Source: Competibacter_A sp037045535
GTDB lineage: Bacteria; Pseudomonadota; Gammaproteobacteria; Competibacterales; Competibacteraceae
Direction of reading: 5' to 3'
Assembly: GCA_037045535.1 (NCBI GenBank)
Contig: JBAOHI010000062.1
Location: 124,001 to 188,000, forward strand
Length of the DNA stretch: 64,000 nucleotides
A model generated the notes under the pieces. The model did no database searches. It saw only the letters and a list, made by a program, of their open reading frames with translations, and was not told the DNA's origin. Positions 1 through 7,740 of the stretch are shown here, piece by piece. The translations under genes were made by a program, and so were the position numbers. How positions within the stretch are numbered: the first letter of the stretch is position 1; each line of letters begins with the position of its first letter.

Positions 1-92
1 ATCATCCGCGAGGGGAGGACGGGGACTTCGCGAAGCGGTTCGGGGGCGCCGACGACCTTGGGTTTGAAGAAGTCGCGGGGACTGCGCAGCAT
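1..92 (-). CDS. Unidentified protein, N-terminal 30 residues (runs off window)
   Basis: A reading frame opens at ATG 92-90 on the minus strand after a good Shine-Dalgarno (GGAGAG about 6 bases upstream) and stays open to the window edge. The visible peptide starts MLRSPRDFFKPKVV and is rich in Pro and Arg. I do not recognise the family from this short piece. It follows meaB in the same direction, separated only by an Uma2 relic, so a role in the same propionate/methylmalonyl-CoA block is possible but unproven. Confidence 0.55.
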   Translation of the reverse strand, partial: MLRSPRDFFKPKVVGAPEPLREVPVLPSRM

Positions 93-117
93 GGATTCTC
101 TCCTTCAAAAAGTTAAA

Positions 118-547
118 TCACGACCTGATGGAGCACTGGCTAATCTGCTCACTCTGGCTGAGCGCGCCAGTATTTTTGTGGAACGGAATGTCGCCATTTT
201 TGCCATAAATCCAGAACTCCATGGCTCCACGGGCGAAGTACAATATTTTTCTTTTCGTCCATTTCGGCCAGCGTATTGGAAGGCGACAGAATTCCCACGC
301 AGAGTTCCGGTGCTTCCGGGAAAGGGTTTTCCCGGCGATTGCGTTGCATGAAATCGTCCGAGGCCCAGGCAACATCAGCCACTTTGATGCCTTCGCGAGT
401 CTGGATCGAACATTTACTGATCATCGTACCGGAAGCCAACAACCGGCTGAGTAAGGCCACGATCTTTGCCTGATACATCCTGTGCTCGTTTGTGGCCGGA
501 CTCATGACGATATATAACGCATCACGATATATAACGCATCGGTTCAC
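118..547 (-). pseudogene. Uma2 family endonuclease relic (frameshifted)
   Basis: Uma2 (DUF820) proteins are PD-(D/E)XK-fold putative nucleases, abundant in cyanobacteria and some proteobacteria. The frame entered near 547 carries the family's start region (VMSPATNEHRMYQAKIVALL) and its core PELCVGILSPSNT followed by EMDEKK. Directly after EMDEKK, near 250, the homology jumps to another frame, which continues as LYFARGAMEFWIYGKNGDI and stops at 118. The region upstream of the SPA motif is missing, so the N-terminus is truncated as well. Without both defects it would be an ordinary member of about 190 residues. It sits between meaB and the partial gene at the window edge and probably has no function. 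Confidence 0.75.
507..540. repeat. Perfect tandem 17-bp duplication
   Basis: The 17-mer acgatatataacgcatc occurs twice back to back (507-523 and 524-540). It lies at the truncated 5' edge of the Uma2 relic and adds two similar stretches (IYRDALYIV) to its frame. It may mark the breakpoint where the N-terminus was lost. Confidence 0.9.
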
Positions 548-558
548 GATGCGTAGAT

Positions 559-1701
559 TCAGCTTTCGTATTGTTTGATCAGTTTTTGCGCCGCCACGGT
601 GGGGGGAAGATGCCCACTCACGACGGCTCCTTCAATTTCAGCACGAATGCGGCCGACGCCGGCATGGTTGAAGAAGCTGGCCCGCAGGTGCTCTTCGACC
701 ATGGAGTATACCCAATCCAGCGTTTGCCGTTGTCGGCGTTTTATGAATGTGCCGCTGGTCGTGACGAGCTGCCGGAAATCGCTGATCACTTTCCAGATGG
801 CGTCGATGCCTTCGCCGTTGAGAGCCGAGCAGGTGTAGGCTTTGGTGCGCCAGCCCTCGGTGGCTGGGGCGAGGTAATGCAACGCTCGGTTGTAGTCGGC
901 TTTGGCGGCGTTGGCGCGGATCTTGTTGTCGCCATCGGCCTTATTGACCAGCAGCGCATCGGCCAGCTCCATGATTCCTTTCTTGATGCCCTGCAATTCG
1001 TCGCCGGCTCCGGCGATCATCAACAGCAGGAAGAAATCGACCATCGAGCGTACCGTGGTTTCACTCTGGCCAACGCCGACGGTTTCCACCAGGATCACAT
1101 CGAAGCCGGCAGCCTCGCAGACGAGGATGGTTTCGCGGCTTTTGCGAGCCACACCGCCCAAGGTACCGCCGGAAGGGGATGGGCGGATGAAGGCGCGCAG
1201 ATCGCGCGATAGCAGTTCCATTCGGGTTTTGTCGCCGAGGATGCTGCCGCGTGTCACCGTGCTGCTGGGGTCCACGGCCAGCACCGCTACTTTGTGGCCT
1301 TGTTCACATAAATGCAGGCCGAGCGCTTCGATAAATGTGCTCTTGCCGGCACCGGGTACGCCGGTAATGCCGATGCGAATGGACTTGCCGGTGTGAGGAA
1401 TGAGTTGCCGCAATACCTCTTGGCCCATGTCGAAGTGAGCTTGAGAGTTGCTTTCCACCAACGTGATGGTTTGTCCCAGGACATTGCGGTCGCCAGCCAG
1501 TACACCGGCCACATACTCATCAACCGTTAGCCGCCGACGGCGAGGCGTATGCTTGCGCGGTACCGCCACGCTTGATTGACCGAGGATGCCGTCATGGCCG
1601 CCATCGACGCCGGCCATGACTGAGGTGGTAAATTCCGCGCCAGCATTCTCTGGAACCCAGTCGGGTTTGTGGTGTTTTTTAGTCATGGGCAGAATCGTCA
1701 C
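559..1701 (-). CDS. meaB: Methylmalonyl-CoA mutase-associated GTPase MeaB
   Basis: MeaB (ArgK/LAO-AO ATPase family) is a G3E-type P-loop GTPase that gates adenosylcobalamin loading into methylmalonyl-CoA mutase and protects the enzyme from inactivation. The 380-residue product shows the Walker A motif GVPGAGKST at about 114-122, the DPSS segment, the VETVGVGQSE switch region and the base-recognition NKADGD. It is some 50 residues longer than typical at the N-terminus (low-complexity, basic). The frame opens with GTG at 1701; an ATG at 1686 is an alternative start. It lies downstream of mutA-mutB on the same strand but is separated from them by 3.9 kb of accessory DNA. Its start is 3 bases after the stop of the HD-GYP relic. 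Confidence 0.93.
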   Translation of the reverse strand: MTILPMTKKHHKPDWVPENAGAEFTTSVMAGVDGGHDGILGQSSVAVPRKHTPRRRRLTVDEYVAGVLAGDRNVLGQTITLVESNSQAHFDMGQEVLRQLIPHTGKSIRIGITGVPGAGKSTFIEALGLHLCEQGHKVAVLAVDPSSTVTRGSILGDKTRMELLSRDLRAFIRPSPSGGTLGGVARKSRETILVCEAAGFDVILVETVGVGQSETTVRSMVDFFLLLMIAGAGDELQGIKKGIMELADALLVNKADGDNKIRANAAKADYNRALHYLAPATEGWRTKAYTCSALNGEGIDAIWKVISDFRQLVTTSGTFIKRRQRQTLDWVYSMVEEHLRASFFNHAGVGRIRAEIEGAVVSGHLPPTVAAQKLIKQYES

Positions 1702-1704
1702 TCA

Positions 1705-2858
1705 CTAAGGTTGAGGTGTTGCGGGAGAGTCGGTTATCTTCAACGGCGTGCCCAGTGTTGGATCGTCAGCGAGCATATTAGAAATTTCTGAAAAAGTTTG
1801 CTCTTTCTTTATAAAGGTATCGACGATATCGGGATCAAATTGTTCTGCCTCTTTGTTTTACGATGATTGCGTAGGATTGTTCGTGAGAAAATGCCTCTTT
1901 ATAACAGCGTTTACTGCGTAGGGCGTCATAAACATCGGCAAGCGATCATGATTCGAGCCGATAAAGGTATCTTGTTTTCTTTTAATCCGAGTGGATAGCC
2001 TTTGCCGTCCCATCTTTCATGATGCGACATCGTGAGCTGGATGGCGATTCTGAGAAAAGATTCAAAACCCAGTTTCTTTTCTGCTGTTTGAAGAATGTCT
2101 GCGCCAAATTCACAATGCCGTTTGATGATCTCGAATTCTTCTGTAGTCAGCTTCCCATTCTTTTTTAATATTGAGTCTGGGATTCCAACCTTACCGACAT
2201 CATGGAGGGGGGCTGATTTTATAATATCGGAAATATATCTCTCGGTTAGGTAAGAGCTGTACTTTGGCATCTGGCTAAGTTCCCTTGCCAGTACGCTGAC
2301 ATACTGCGAGGTTCTTTCTAGGTGCTTTCCGGTTTCTTGATCTCTGATTTCAGCCAAGTAGGCCAACGTAAATATGGTGATATCTTCGGTTTTCTGCAAT
2401 TGTTTGTTTTGTTTTGTTATTTTTTCATGCTTCTCGTTGATTGACGAAAGCATGCCTGTCTGCAATGCAATGTCGATCAATACGAATATCGATCCAAAGA
2501 AAAATATGATTCCGGTAAGCAATTCGCTGATAATCGGAATATTGTAATATAATGCAAAAAATACAATTAGATATCCTACTAGAAAAAGACCAGTCAATGT
2601 ATAATAAGTTTTACACCATCGATTTCCTTGTGTTTCTTCACTTTCTAAAAGGGTTTGAGTTAATCGACATATAGAGTGATACTTGATCATACTGATCAAC
2701 ATTACTATCGCACCTATGGCAACGAGTAGTAGTGTTAGTGATTTGATGATCAATGTAAAACCTCGGGTTTTGAACGGAGGAGATCGGATATGCCTTGGGG
2801 TGATACAGATTGCAATCGTTGTTAAAAGCGCTTTTTTAGACGTAAATCCAAAACCCAC
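1705..2858 (-). pseudogene. HD-GYP domain phosphodiesterase, twice frameshifted
   Basis: HD-GYP proteins hydrolyse cyclic di-GMP. The main frame encodes about three N-terminal membrane helices, a short coiled coil and an HD-GYP core with HDVGK, the HHERWDGKGYP signature and SARIM. Homology then leaves this frame near 1948, continues in a second as LADVYDALRSKRCYKEAFSH, and near 1862 moves to a third (EAEQFDPDIVDTFIKKEQ) that ends in TAG at 1705-1707. The C-terminal helices are thus all present but spread over three frames. Either the gene is freshly broken or two bases are miscalled. The exact start is uncertain because the first 30 residues do not look conserved. Confidence 0.82.
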
Positions 2859-2913
2859 CGATCGTGGAGTCGTTCAATTCCAGCGGATTATGCCGTGCTG
2901 ACCCGTTCTATAC
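2852..2913. repeat. Dispersed palindromic repeat, copy A (diverged)
   Basis: This copy reads aacccaccgatcgtggag, then cgttcaattcc, and is collinear with copies at 4078-4140 and 4770-4843. It is the most diverged of the three. It covers the 3' end of the small gene ending at 2888 and the start region of the HD-GYP relic, so it supplies the last few codons and stop of the former. Confidence 0.7.
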
Positions 2914-3085
2914 ACTTTTCTGGCTGTAGTACAGGCTTACGGGGCGGAAAAGATACGATTTTTCGTCCACTTTGTGCCTGTTTTTCCTGAAAATCTTTGC
3001 AAATTGCGTTGATATCGAAGTTAAATTGCCTAGCATATTCTTCACGAACTTTATGGAGTTCTTCAATAATTTGATCTCGCCACAT
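2888..3085 (-). CDS. Small conserved protein, putative partner of PIN toxin
   Basis: The 65-residue product is charged and contains the pattern IIEELHKVREEYARQFNFD, then an AICKDFQEKQAQSGRK-type segment. I recall similar short proteins encoded next to PIN-domain genes in cyanobacteria and proteobacteria, where they probably act as antitoxins; that pairing is from memory and unverified. An AAGGTG ribosome-binding site precedes the ATG at 3085. A truncated PIN gene lies just upstream on the same strand, separated by an IS4 relic, which would fit a toxin-antitoxin pair pulled apart by the insertion. The last residues are encoded by dispersed repeat A. Confidence 0.6.
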   Translation of the reverse strand: MWRDQIIEELHKVREEYARQFNFDINAICKDFQEKQAQSGRKIVSFPPRKPVLQPEKCIERVSTA

Positions 3086-3145
3086 AATTACACCTTGAGT
3101 AGTTCTTGTGGGGTACAGATTATAGGGGGTTCGTAGCCATAAGCG

Positions 3146-3641
3146 CTAAGATAAAAATTCCTCCAAGTTGTCGCCCTGATACCGCCGCCGTTTGCGGGGT
3201 GGCTCGCGTAGTGCGGCGGCAATATTGTTCCAGTCGCGCAGACCGTCGAGCAGAGTCAGTTGCGGGTTGACAGCGCGAGCGATGAGGAAGCGCATCATCG
3301 CCACCTCACGCCACCGACTGTGTCGGCCTTTGCTCTTGAAGCTGGAAGTAGCCCCAAGGGGAAAAACGCTCGCCAACCGCGATGAGTGTTTCGATCAGGG
3401 TGGCTACGAACAGTTTTCCTTGTAGCCAAGCCTTGGCGCCCACGAGGTCAGTCTTCTTCAGGTGGCCCAGATGCAGCAGTGACTTCAAGCGCTTAAATGC
3501 CAACTCGATTTGCCATCGGTGGCGGTACATCTCAAGGATCGGGTGCGCCGGCACGTTCGGCAGGGTCGTCAGCACGACGATGTATCCCGCCGCCTCCAGC
3601 GTGTCGGGTTGGAGATCCCTGTAATCGGCATAACGCTTCAA
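3146..3641 (-). pseudogene. IS4-family transposase C-terminal relic (frameshifted)
   Basis: The frame from about 3641 encodes the C-terminal third of an IS4-family DDE transposase: LKRYADYRDLQPDTLEAAGY, then LEMYRHRWQIELAFKRLKSL carrying the conserved Y-(2)-R-(3)-E-(6)-K signature. Around 3330 the homology changes frame and continues as SRWREVAMMRFLIARAVNP to a stop at 3146. The catalytic N-terminal two thirds are absent. The relic abuts and truncates the PIN gene; the junction is within about 15 bases of 3635. No terminal inverted repeats were found. Confidence 0.82.
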
Positions 3642-4041
3642 TTTTAGGGCGGAGTTCAGCATTATTAATATGAGTACAGTTCCATGTTAGTAAGTAGTCA
3701 GTGCCATGTACCGTGGCTATAGCGATATGTAATGCATCAAGCTGTGCTTTTTCTGGAAGAGGAATTTTCTCGATTAGAATTTGAGCAAGTTGACCAACTT
3801 CATCCGTGATGTTCAATTCTGGGATTCCTGCAATTGCAGCCAAACGGTCCCTTGCAGCATTAGGATCACCTGCCGCCGCCTCGCGGGATACAAATTCCGA
3901 TATGACAAGATCAAAGTCATCTTTTCGAGTGTCCCACCATTCTTGAGTCAACTCTTGATTTGCAGCAGCTATTAAATCTCGACTTCTTCTTGAGGTGAGA
4001 TAGCTGGGGATAGATGTTTCTATATAAATTCGTGGCTTCAT
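3626..4041 (-). pseudogene. PIN-domain (VapC-like) toxin, truncated by IS4 relic
   Basis: PIN-domain proteins are Mg-dependent RNases that commonly act as type II toxins. From ATG 4041 the product begins MKPRIYIETSIPSYLTSRRS, followed by a conserved central acidic region and DALHIAIATVHGTDYLLTWN, giving the usual acidic PIN positions. Homology continues to about RPKIEALC, after which the frame runs into IS4 transposase sequence read out of frame and ends near 3532. The last 20-30 residues of a normal member are therefore replaced. Upstream in-frame ATGs at 4053 and 4104 are less likely because the family starts at MKPR. The likely former partner is the small gene at 2888-3085. Confidence 0.75.
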
Positions 4042-4077
4042 ATCAACTAACATAATTGATTCGTAGACATGAGTCCG

Positions 4078-4140
4078 TAACCCGCCGGTTGTGGAAGCGT
4101 TCAATTCCGGTGAGTTATGCTGCGCTACCGCCCTACGCTA
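4078..4140. repeat. Dispersed palindromic repeat, copy B
   Basis: The element reads taacccgccggttgtgg, then ttcaattccgg, and ends gctgcgctaccgccctacg. Its first part (acccgccgg) pairs imperfectly with the following ccggtgagtt, giving a REP-like hairpin. It lies 37 bases upstream of the PIN gene start. Compare copies at 2852-2913 and 4770-4843. Confidence 0.8.
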
Positions 4141-4185
4141 ATTTAGTGAGCTACCATCCCACTTGTGTTTGGGGGTCAGGATAAT

Positions 4186-4238
4186 TCGTTCAACTCCCCA
4201 ACACCTTCTGCGCGACGATAGGAATTACCGTACCTGGA
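4186..4238 (-). pseudogene. Decayed second copy of the mutB 3' end
   Basis: About 53 bases match the last codons of mutB at 5575-5627 with roughly 85 percent identity by eye. Read on the minus strand it encodes PGTVIPIVAQKVL, against PGTVIPIAAQKVLVELNERL in the intact gene, then hits a stop. No other mutB sequence is present here. The fragment supplies the final codons and stop of the putative antitoxin gene at 4225-4452. The DNA between the two copies holds the BrnT pair, so this is a likely footprint of the event that placed accessory DNA behind mutB. Confidence 0.8.
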
Positions 4239-4452
4239 CTGACTGTTCATGCTGTTTTATGATTTTAGCCAGTGATCTTAAAGCATCGTTAACAGCCTTT
4301 TCAGTGGGAAAAATAGCAGCAACATCTTCATCCAGTTTTACCACATTGCTTCCGTTGTGCAGACGTTCGACATATTTACCACGAATACCATGACTAAAAT
4401 CGTATTCATCAAGCATGTCAGGCTCTGACTGACTAGATTTGACTTTCTTCAT
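4225..4452 (-). CDS. Putative BrnT-associated antitoxin
   Basis: A 75-residue product starting MKKVKSSQSEPDMLDEYDFS, with a central segment GIRGKYVERLHNGSNVVKLD and the tail EKAVNDALRSLAKIIKQ. It is encoded immediately after a BrnT-type toxin and overlaps it by 20 bases, the usual tight coupling of BrnT with its antitoxin. The sequence resembles ribbon-helix-helix-type partners of BrnT rather than classical BrnA. I chose ATG 4452; an in-frame ATG at 4467 would add five residues. The C-terminal three residues come from the decayed mutB fragment, so the native tail has been replaced. Confidence 0.7.
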   Translation of the reverse strand: MKKVKSSQSEPDMLDEYDFSHGIRGKYVERLHNGSNVVKLDEDVAAIFPTEKAVNDALRSLAKIIKQHEQSVQVR

Positions 4453-4711
4453 ACCGTTTTCTCTCATGTGTTGTCGCTAAACGGGCTGATACAATCCGAA
4501 TACGATTTCCGCAATCAGTGTGAACGACTACCAAAATTCTCTGTTGTGAAGATTGACCGATGATGACAAAACGTTCTTCCTCTTCTGAATGAAGAGGATC
4601 GGGTATGGTTAAAGACAATACATCGGTGAAAACCGTAGTTGCTTCTTCAAAAGAAACGTCATGCTTTTTCCTGTTAGCAGCAGCTTTCTTTCCATGCCAC
4701 TCAAAGAGCAA
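4433..4711 (-). CDS. brnT: BrnT family toxin
   Basis: BrnT is a RelE-fold ribonuclease toxin that inhibits translation until neutralised by its antitoxin. The 92-residue product matches the family along its whole length: FEWHGKKAAANRKKHDVSFE, the VFTDVLSLTIPDPLHS region, EERFVIIGQSS and the C-terminal IRIVSARLATTHERKRYEE with its conserved Arg residues. Its 3' end overlaps the antitoxin gene. In BrnTA systems the toxin gene comes first, as here, and the complex represses its own promoter; a dispersed repeat (4770-4843) lies just upstream where that promoter should be. Confidence 0.9.
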   Translation of the reverse strand: MLFEWHGKKAAANRKKHDVSFEEATTVFTDVLSLTIPDPLHSEEEERFVIIGQSSQQRILVVVHTDCGNRIRIVSARLATTHERKRYEESQI

Positions 4712-4769
4712 TGGTTTAAGCTCCTGATTAATTTTATATGGAATAGGGCGGGTCAGGGCGCAAGTCTAC

Positions 4770-4843
4770 AACCCGCCGGTTGTGGAATCATTCAATTCCG
4801 GCGGGTTACGCTGCGCTAGCCCGCCCTACGCGCTAATCCGCCT
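4770..4843. repeat. Dispersed palindromic repeat, copy C (best preserved)
   Basis: This copy contains the arms aacccgccgg and ccggcgggtt around gttgtggaatcattcaatt-like spacer DNA, followed by acgctgcgctagcccgccct. The arms form a strong 10-bp stem. It lies about 60 bases upstream of brnT. The related tail gctgcgcta(g)cccgccctacg is shared with copy B. Confidence 0.85.
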
Positions 4844-5558
4844 TATTTGCTACGTGCTATTTATTGAACACTTGGCGGAATAAATCTTCAACAAATTTAA
4901 CTTTTTGAATACCAATAAATTTTACATTTTCTTTTTGCCAATCACCTTCACTATCCTTATAACAGCTTTTGAGAAAAAATCAAATCACCACTTCCATTTT
5001 TTAGTTCAACTCGTTCAATAATACCAATGTCTGCGCTACTGTAAGATGGAATGTGATATGTTTCAAATTGCTAATACCTAATCAATGCTCGTTTGTTAGT
5101 TAGTGCAATAGGTTGTCTTCAGTGTCCTGATACAGGAAGTATGCGAGATTGATTGGACCAAGAAATAAGCCGGTAACACAGCCGAATTAATAATCCAATT
5201 GAAATAACACTTAGTTCGATTTCCGGTGAAGAGCTTGTTGGAGACGTAAATGCAAATACTAGATAACTTATTTCATCGTAAAAAACATAAGAAAATACTA
5301 TTAATGATATCCTAAATTCCCAAAGATTCAATAGTTTTAGATAGTGTAAATGCCATTCGATTTGGATTTGGATGACCAACTCCACAGTGAACTCCTCATG
5401 TGGTTCTAAGTTGAGGTTTTACAGCAAGGCGCAACTGTGAATCCGTCGGCATGGCTGCTATCCCATAAAGATTAAGGAGAGATTCACTTACATCGTCTCG
5501 CCACCAGTTGAGCAGGGCGGGATATCGCCCACCCTGCTCATTATCCTCTACATCACCC
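4844..5558. other. AT-rich stretch without a recognisable gene
   Basis: This 715-base stretch between repeat C and mutB is clearly richer in A+T than mutB. A minus-strand frame at 5119-5385 could encode an 88-residue hydrophobic protein (MELVIQIQIEWHLHYLK, two possible membrane segments), but I recognise no family and see no good ribosome-binding site. The rest holds only short frames. It probably arrived with the neighbouring toxin-antitoxin DNA. Confidence 0.5.
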
Positions 5559-7740
5559 TCACGCCGCCAGGCGCTCGTTCAACTCCACCAACACCTTCTG
5601 CGCGGCGATGGGAATCACCGTGCCGGGGCCGAAGATGGCGGCGGCGCCGTTGGCCTTGAGGTATTCGTAGTCCTGAGCGGGAATGACACCGCCAATGACG
5701 ACCATGATGTCCTCGCGGCCGAGCTTCTTCAGTTCCGCGATCAGTTGCGGTAACAGCGTCTTGTGACCGGCGGCTAGTGAACTCATGCCGACGACATGCA
5801 CGTCGTTCTCCACCGCTTGGCGGGCGACTTCCTCCGGGGTTTGGAACAGTGCGCCGATGTCCACGTCGAAGCCGAGGTCGGCAAACGCGGTGGCGATCAC
5901 CTTCGCGCCACGGTCGTGGCCGTCCTGACCGAGCTTGGCCACCAGGATACGTGGCCGGCGGCCTTCGTGTTGCTCGAACTCATCGGCCATCTTGCGCACT
6001 GTGGCGATTTCCTCAGCATCGCCGAACTCGCTGCTGTACACACCGGAAATGGCGCGGATGATGGCTTTGTGACGCCCAAACACTTTCTCCATCGCATCGG
6101 AGATTTCACCCAGCGAAGCGCGGGCGCGGGCCGCTTCCACCGCTTTCTCCAACAGATTGCCGGAGCCGGCGCTGGCAGCTTCGGTGATGGCACTCAGGCA
6201 GGCCTTTCACCTTCGCCTCATCACGATTGGCGCGCAGCTTCTGCAAGCGTTGCACCTGTGCCTCGCGCACGGCGGTGTTGTCGATGCTGAGGATGTCCAG
6301 CTTGTCTTCCTTGGCTAGCCGGTACTTGTTGACGCCGACGATGGTTTCCTTGCCGGAGTCGATCTGCGCCTGCCGCCGCGCCGCCGCTTCCTCGATGCGC
6401 ATCTTGGGCAGACCGGTTTCAATGGCCTTGGCCATGCCGCCCAGGCTTTCCACTTCCTGAATGTGGCCCCAGGCCCGCTTGACCAATTCGGTGGTCAGTG
6501 CTTCGACGTAGTACGAGCCGCCCCACGGGTCCAGCACCTTGCAAATTGCCGTTTCGTCTTGCAGATAAAGCTGCGTGTTGCGGGCGATGCGCGCCGAGAA
6601 GTCGGTCGGCAGGGCGATGGCCTCGTCCAAGGCGTTGGTATGCAGCGACTGGGTGTGGCCCAGCGCCGCCGCCAATGCTTCGACGCAGGTGCGGGCGACG
6701 TTGTTGAACGGATCTTGCTCGGTCAGGCTCCACCCCGAAGTCTGGCTGTGCGTGCGCAGCGCCATCGACTTGTCGTTCTTGGGATTGAACTGCTTGATGA
6801 TCTTGGCCCATAGCAGCCGCCCAGCGCGCATCTTGGCCACTTCCATGAAATAGTTCATGCCGATGGCCCAGAAGAACGACAGGCGTGGTGCGAAGGTGTC
6901 CACATCCATGCCAGCCTTAATACCGGTGCGGACATACTCCAGCCCGTCGGCCAGGGTGTAGCCCAGTTCCAGGTCAGCGGTCGCTCCGGCTTCCTGCATG
7001 TGATAGCCGGAAATCGAGATGCTGTTGAACTTCGGCATCTCCTTGGACGTGTAGGAGAAGATGTCGCCGATGATCCGAATCGATGGATCGGGCGGATAAA
7101 TGTAGGTGTTGCGCACCATGTACTCTTTCAGAATGTCGTTCTGAATGGTGCCGGTGAGCTTCTCGTGCGAAACGCCTTGCTCCTCCGCCGCAACGATGTA
7201 GAACGCCAGCACCGGCAACACCGCGCCGTTCATGGTCATCGACACCGACATCTGATCGAGCGGAATACCACTGAACAGGATTTCCATGTCCAGCAGCGAA
7301 TCGATCGCCACGCCGGCCTTGCCAACATCACCGACTACGCGCGAATGATCGGAATCGTAGCCGCGATGGGTCGCCAGATCGAAGGCGATGGACAGACCCT
7401 TTTGCCCGGCGGCTAGATTACGGCGATAGAAGGCGTTGGATTCTTCGGCAGTGGAGAAACCGGCGTACTGGCGCACCGTCCACGGTTGGGTGACGTACAT
7501 CGCTGGATAAGGTCCGCGCAGAAACGGTGGCACGCCGGCGACGTAGCCCAGGTGTTGCAAATCCTGGATATCATCCCGTGTGTAGAGCGGCTTAACATCG
7601 ATGTGCTCCATCGTCGCCGAGACCAGTTGCTCCAGGGTCTTCCCGGTGGCCTTTTCCACCGTCGCCTTCCACTCGGCGAAACTGGGCTTGGGAAAGTCCA
7701 CGCCGTAAGGCATTGTGGTGAAATCGGGTGATTTACTCAT
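5559..7740 (-). CDS. mutB: Methylmalonyl-CoA mutase large subunit (single frameshift)
   Basis: This is the catalytic, adenosylcobalamin-binding subunit that interconverts succinyl-CoA and (R)-methylmalonyl-CoA. ATG 7740 overlaps the mutA stop (ATGA). The TIM-barrel part is complete (PYPAMYVTQPWTVRQYAGFS, KGLSIAFDLATHRGYDSDH, TAICKVLDPWGGSYYVE). Near 6196-6204 an extra base in a CTGCCTG context shifts the frame; the remainder (LSAITEAASAGSGNLLEKAV, then the cobalamin-binding LGQDGHDRGAK and a VIGGVIP segment) ends at 5559. Summed over both frames the protein has the usual length of about 725 residues. With every active-site segment intact, a sequencing indel is at least as likely as a true break. 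Confidence 0.93.
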
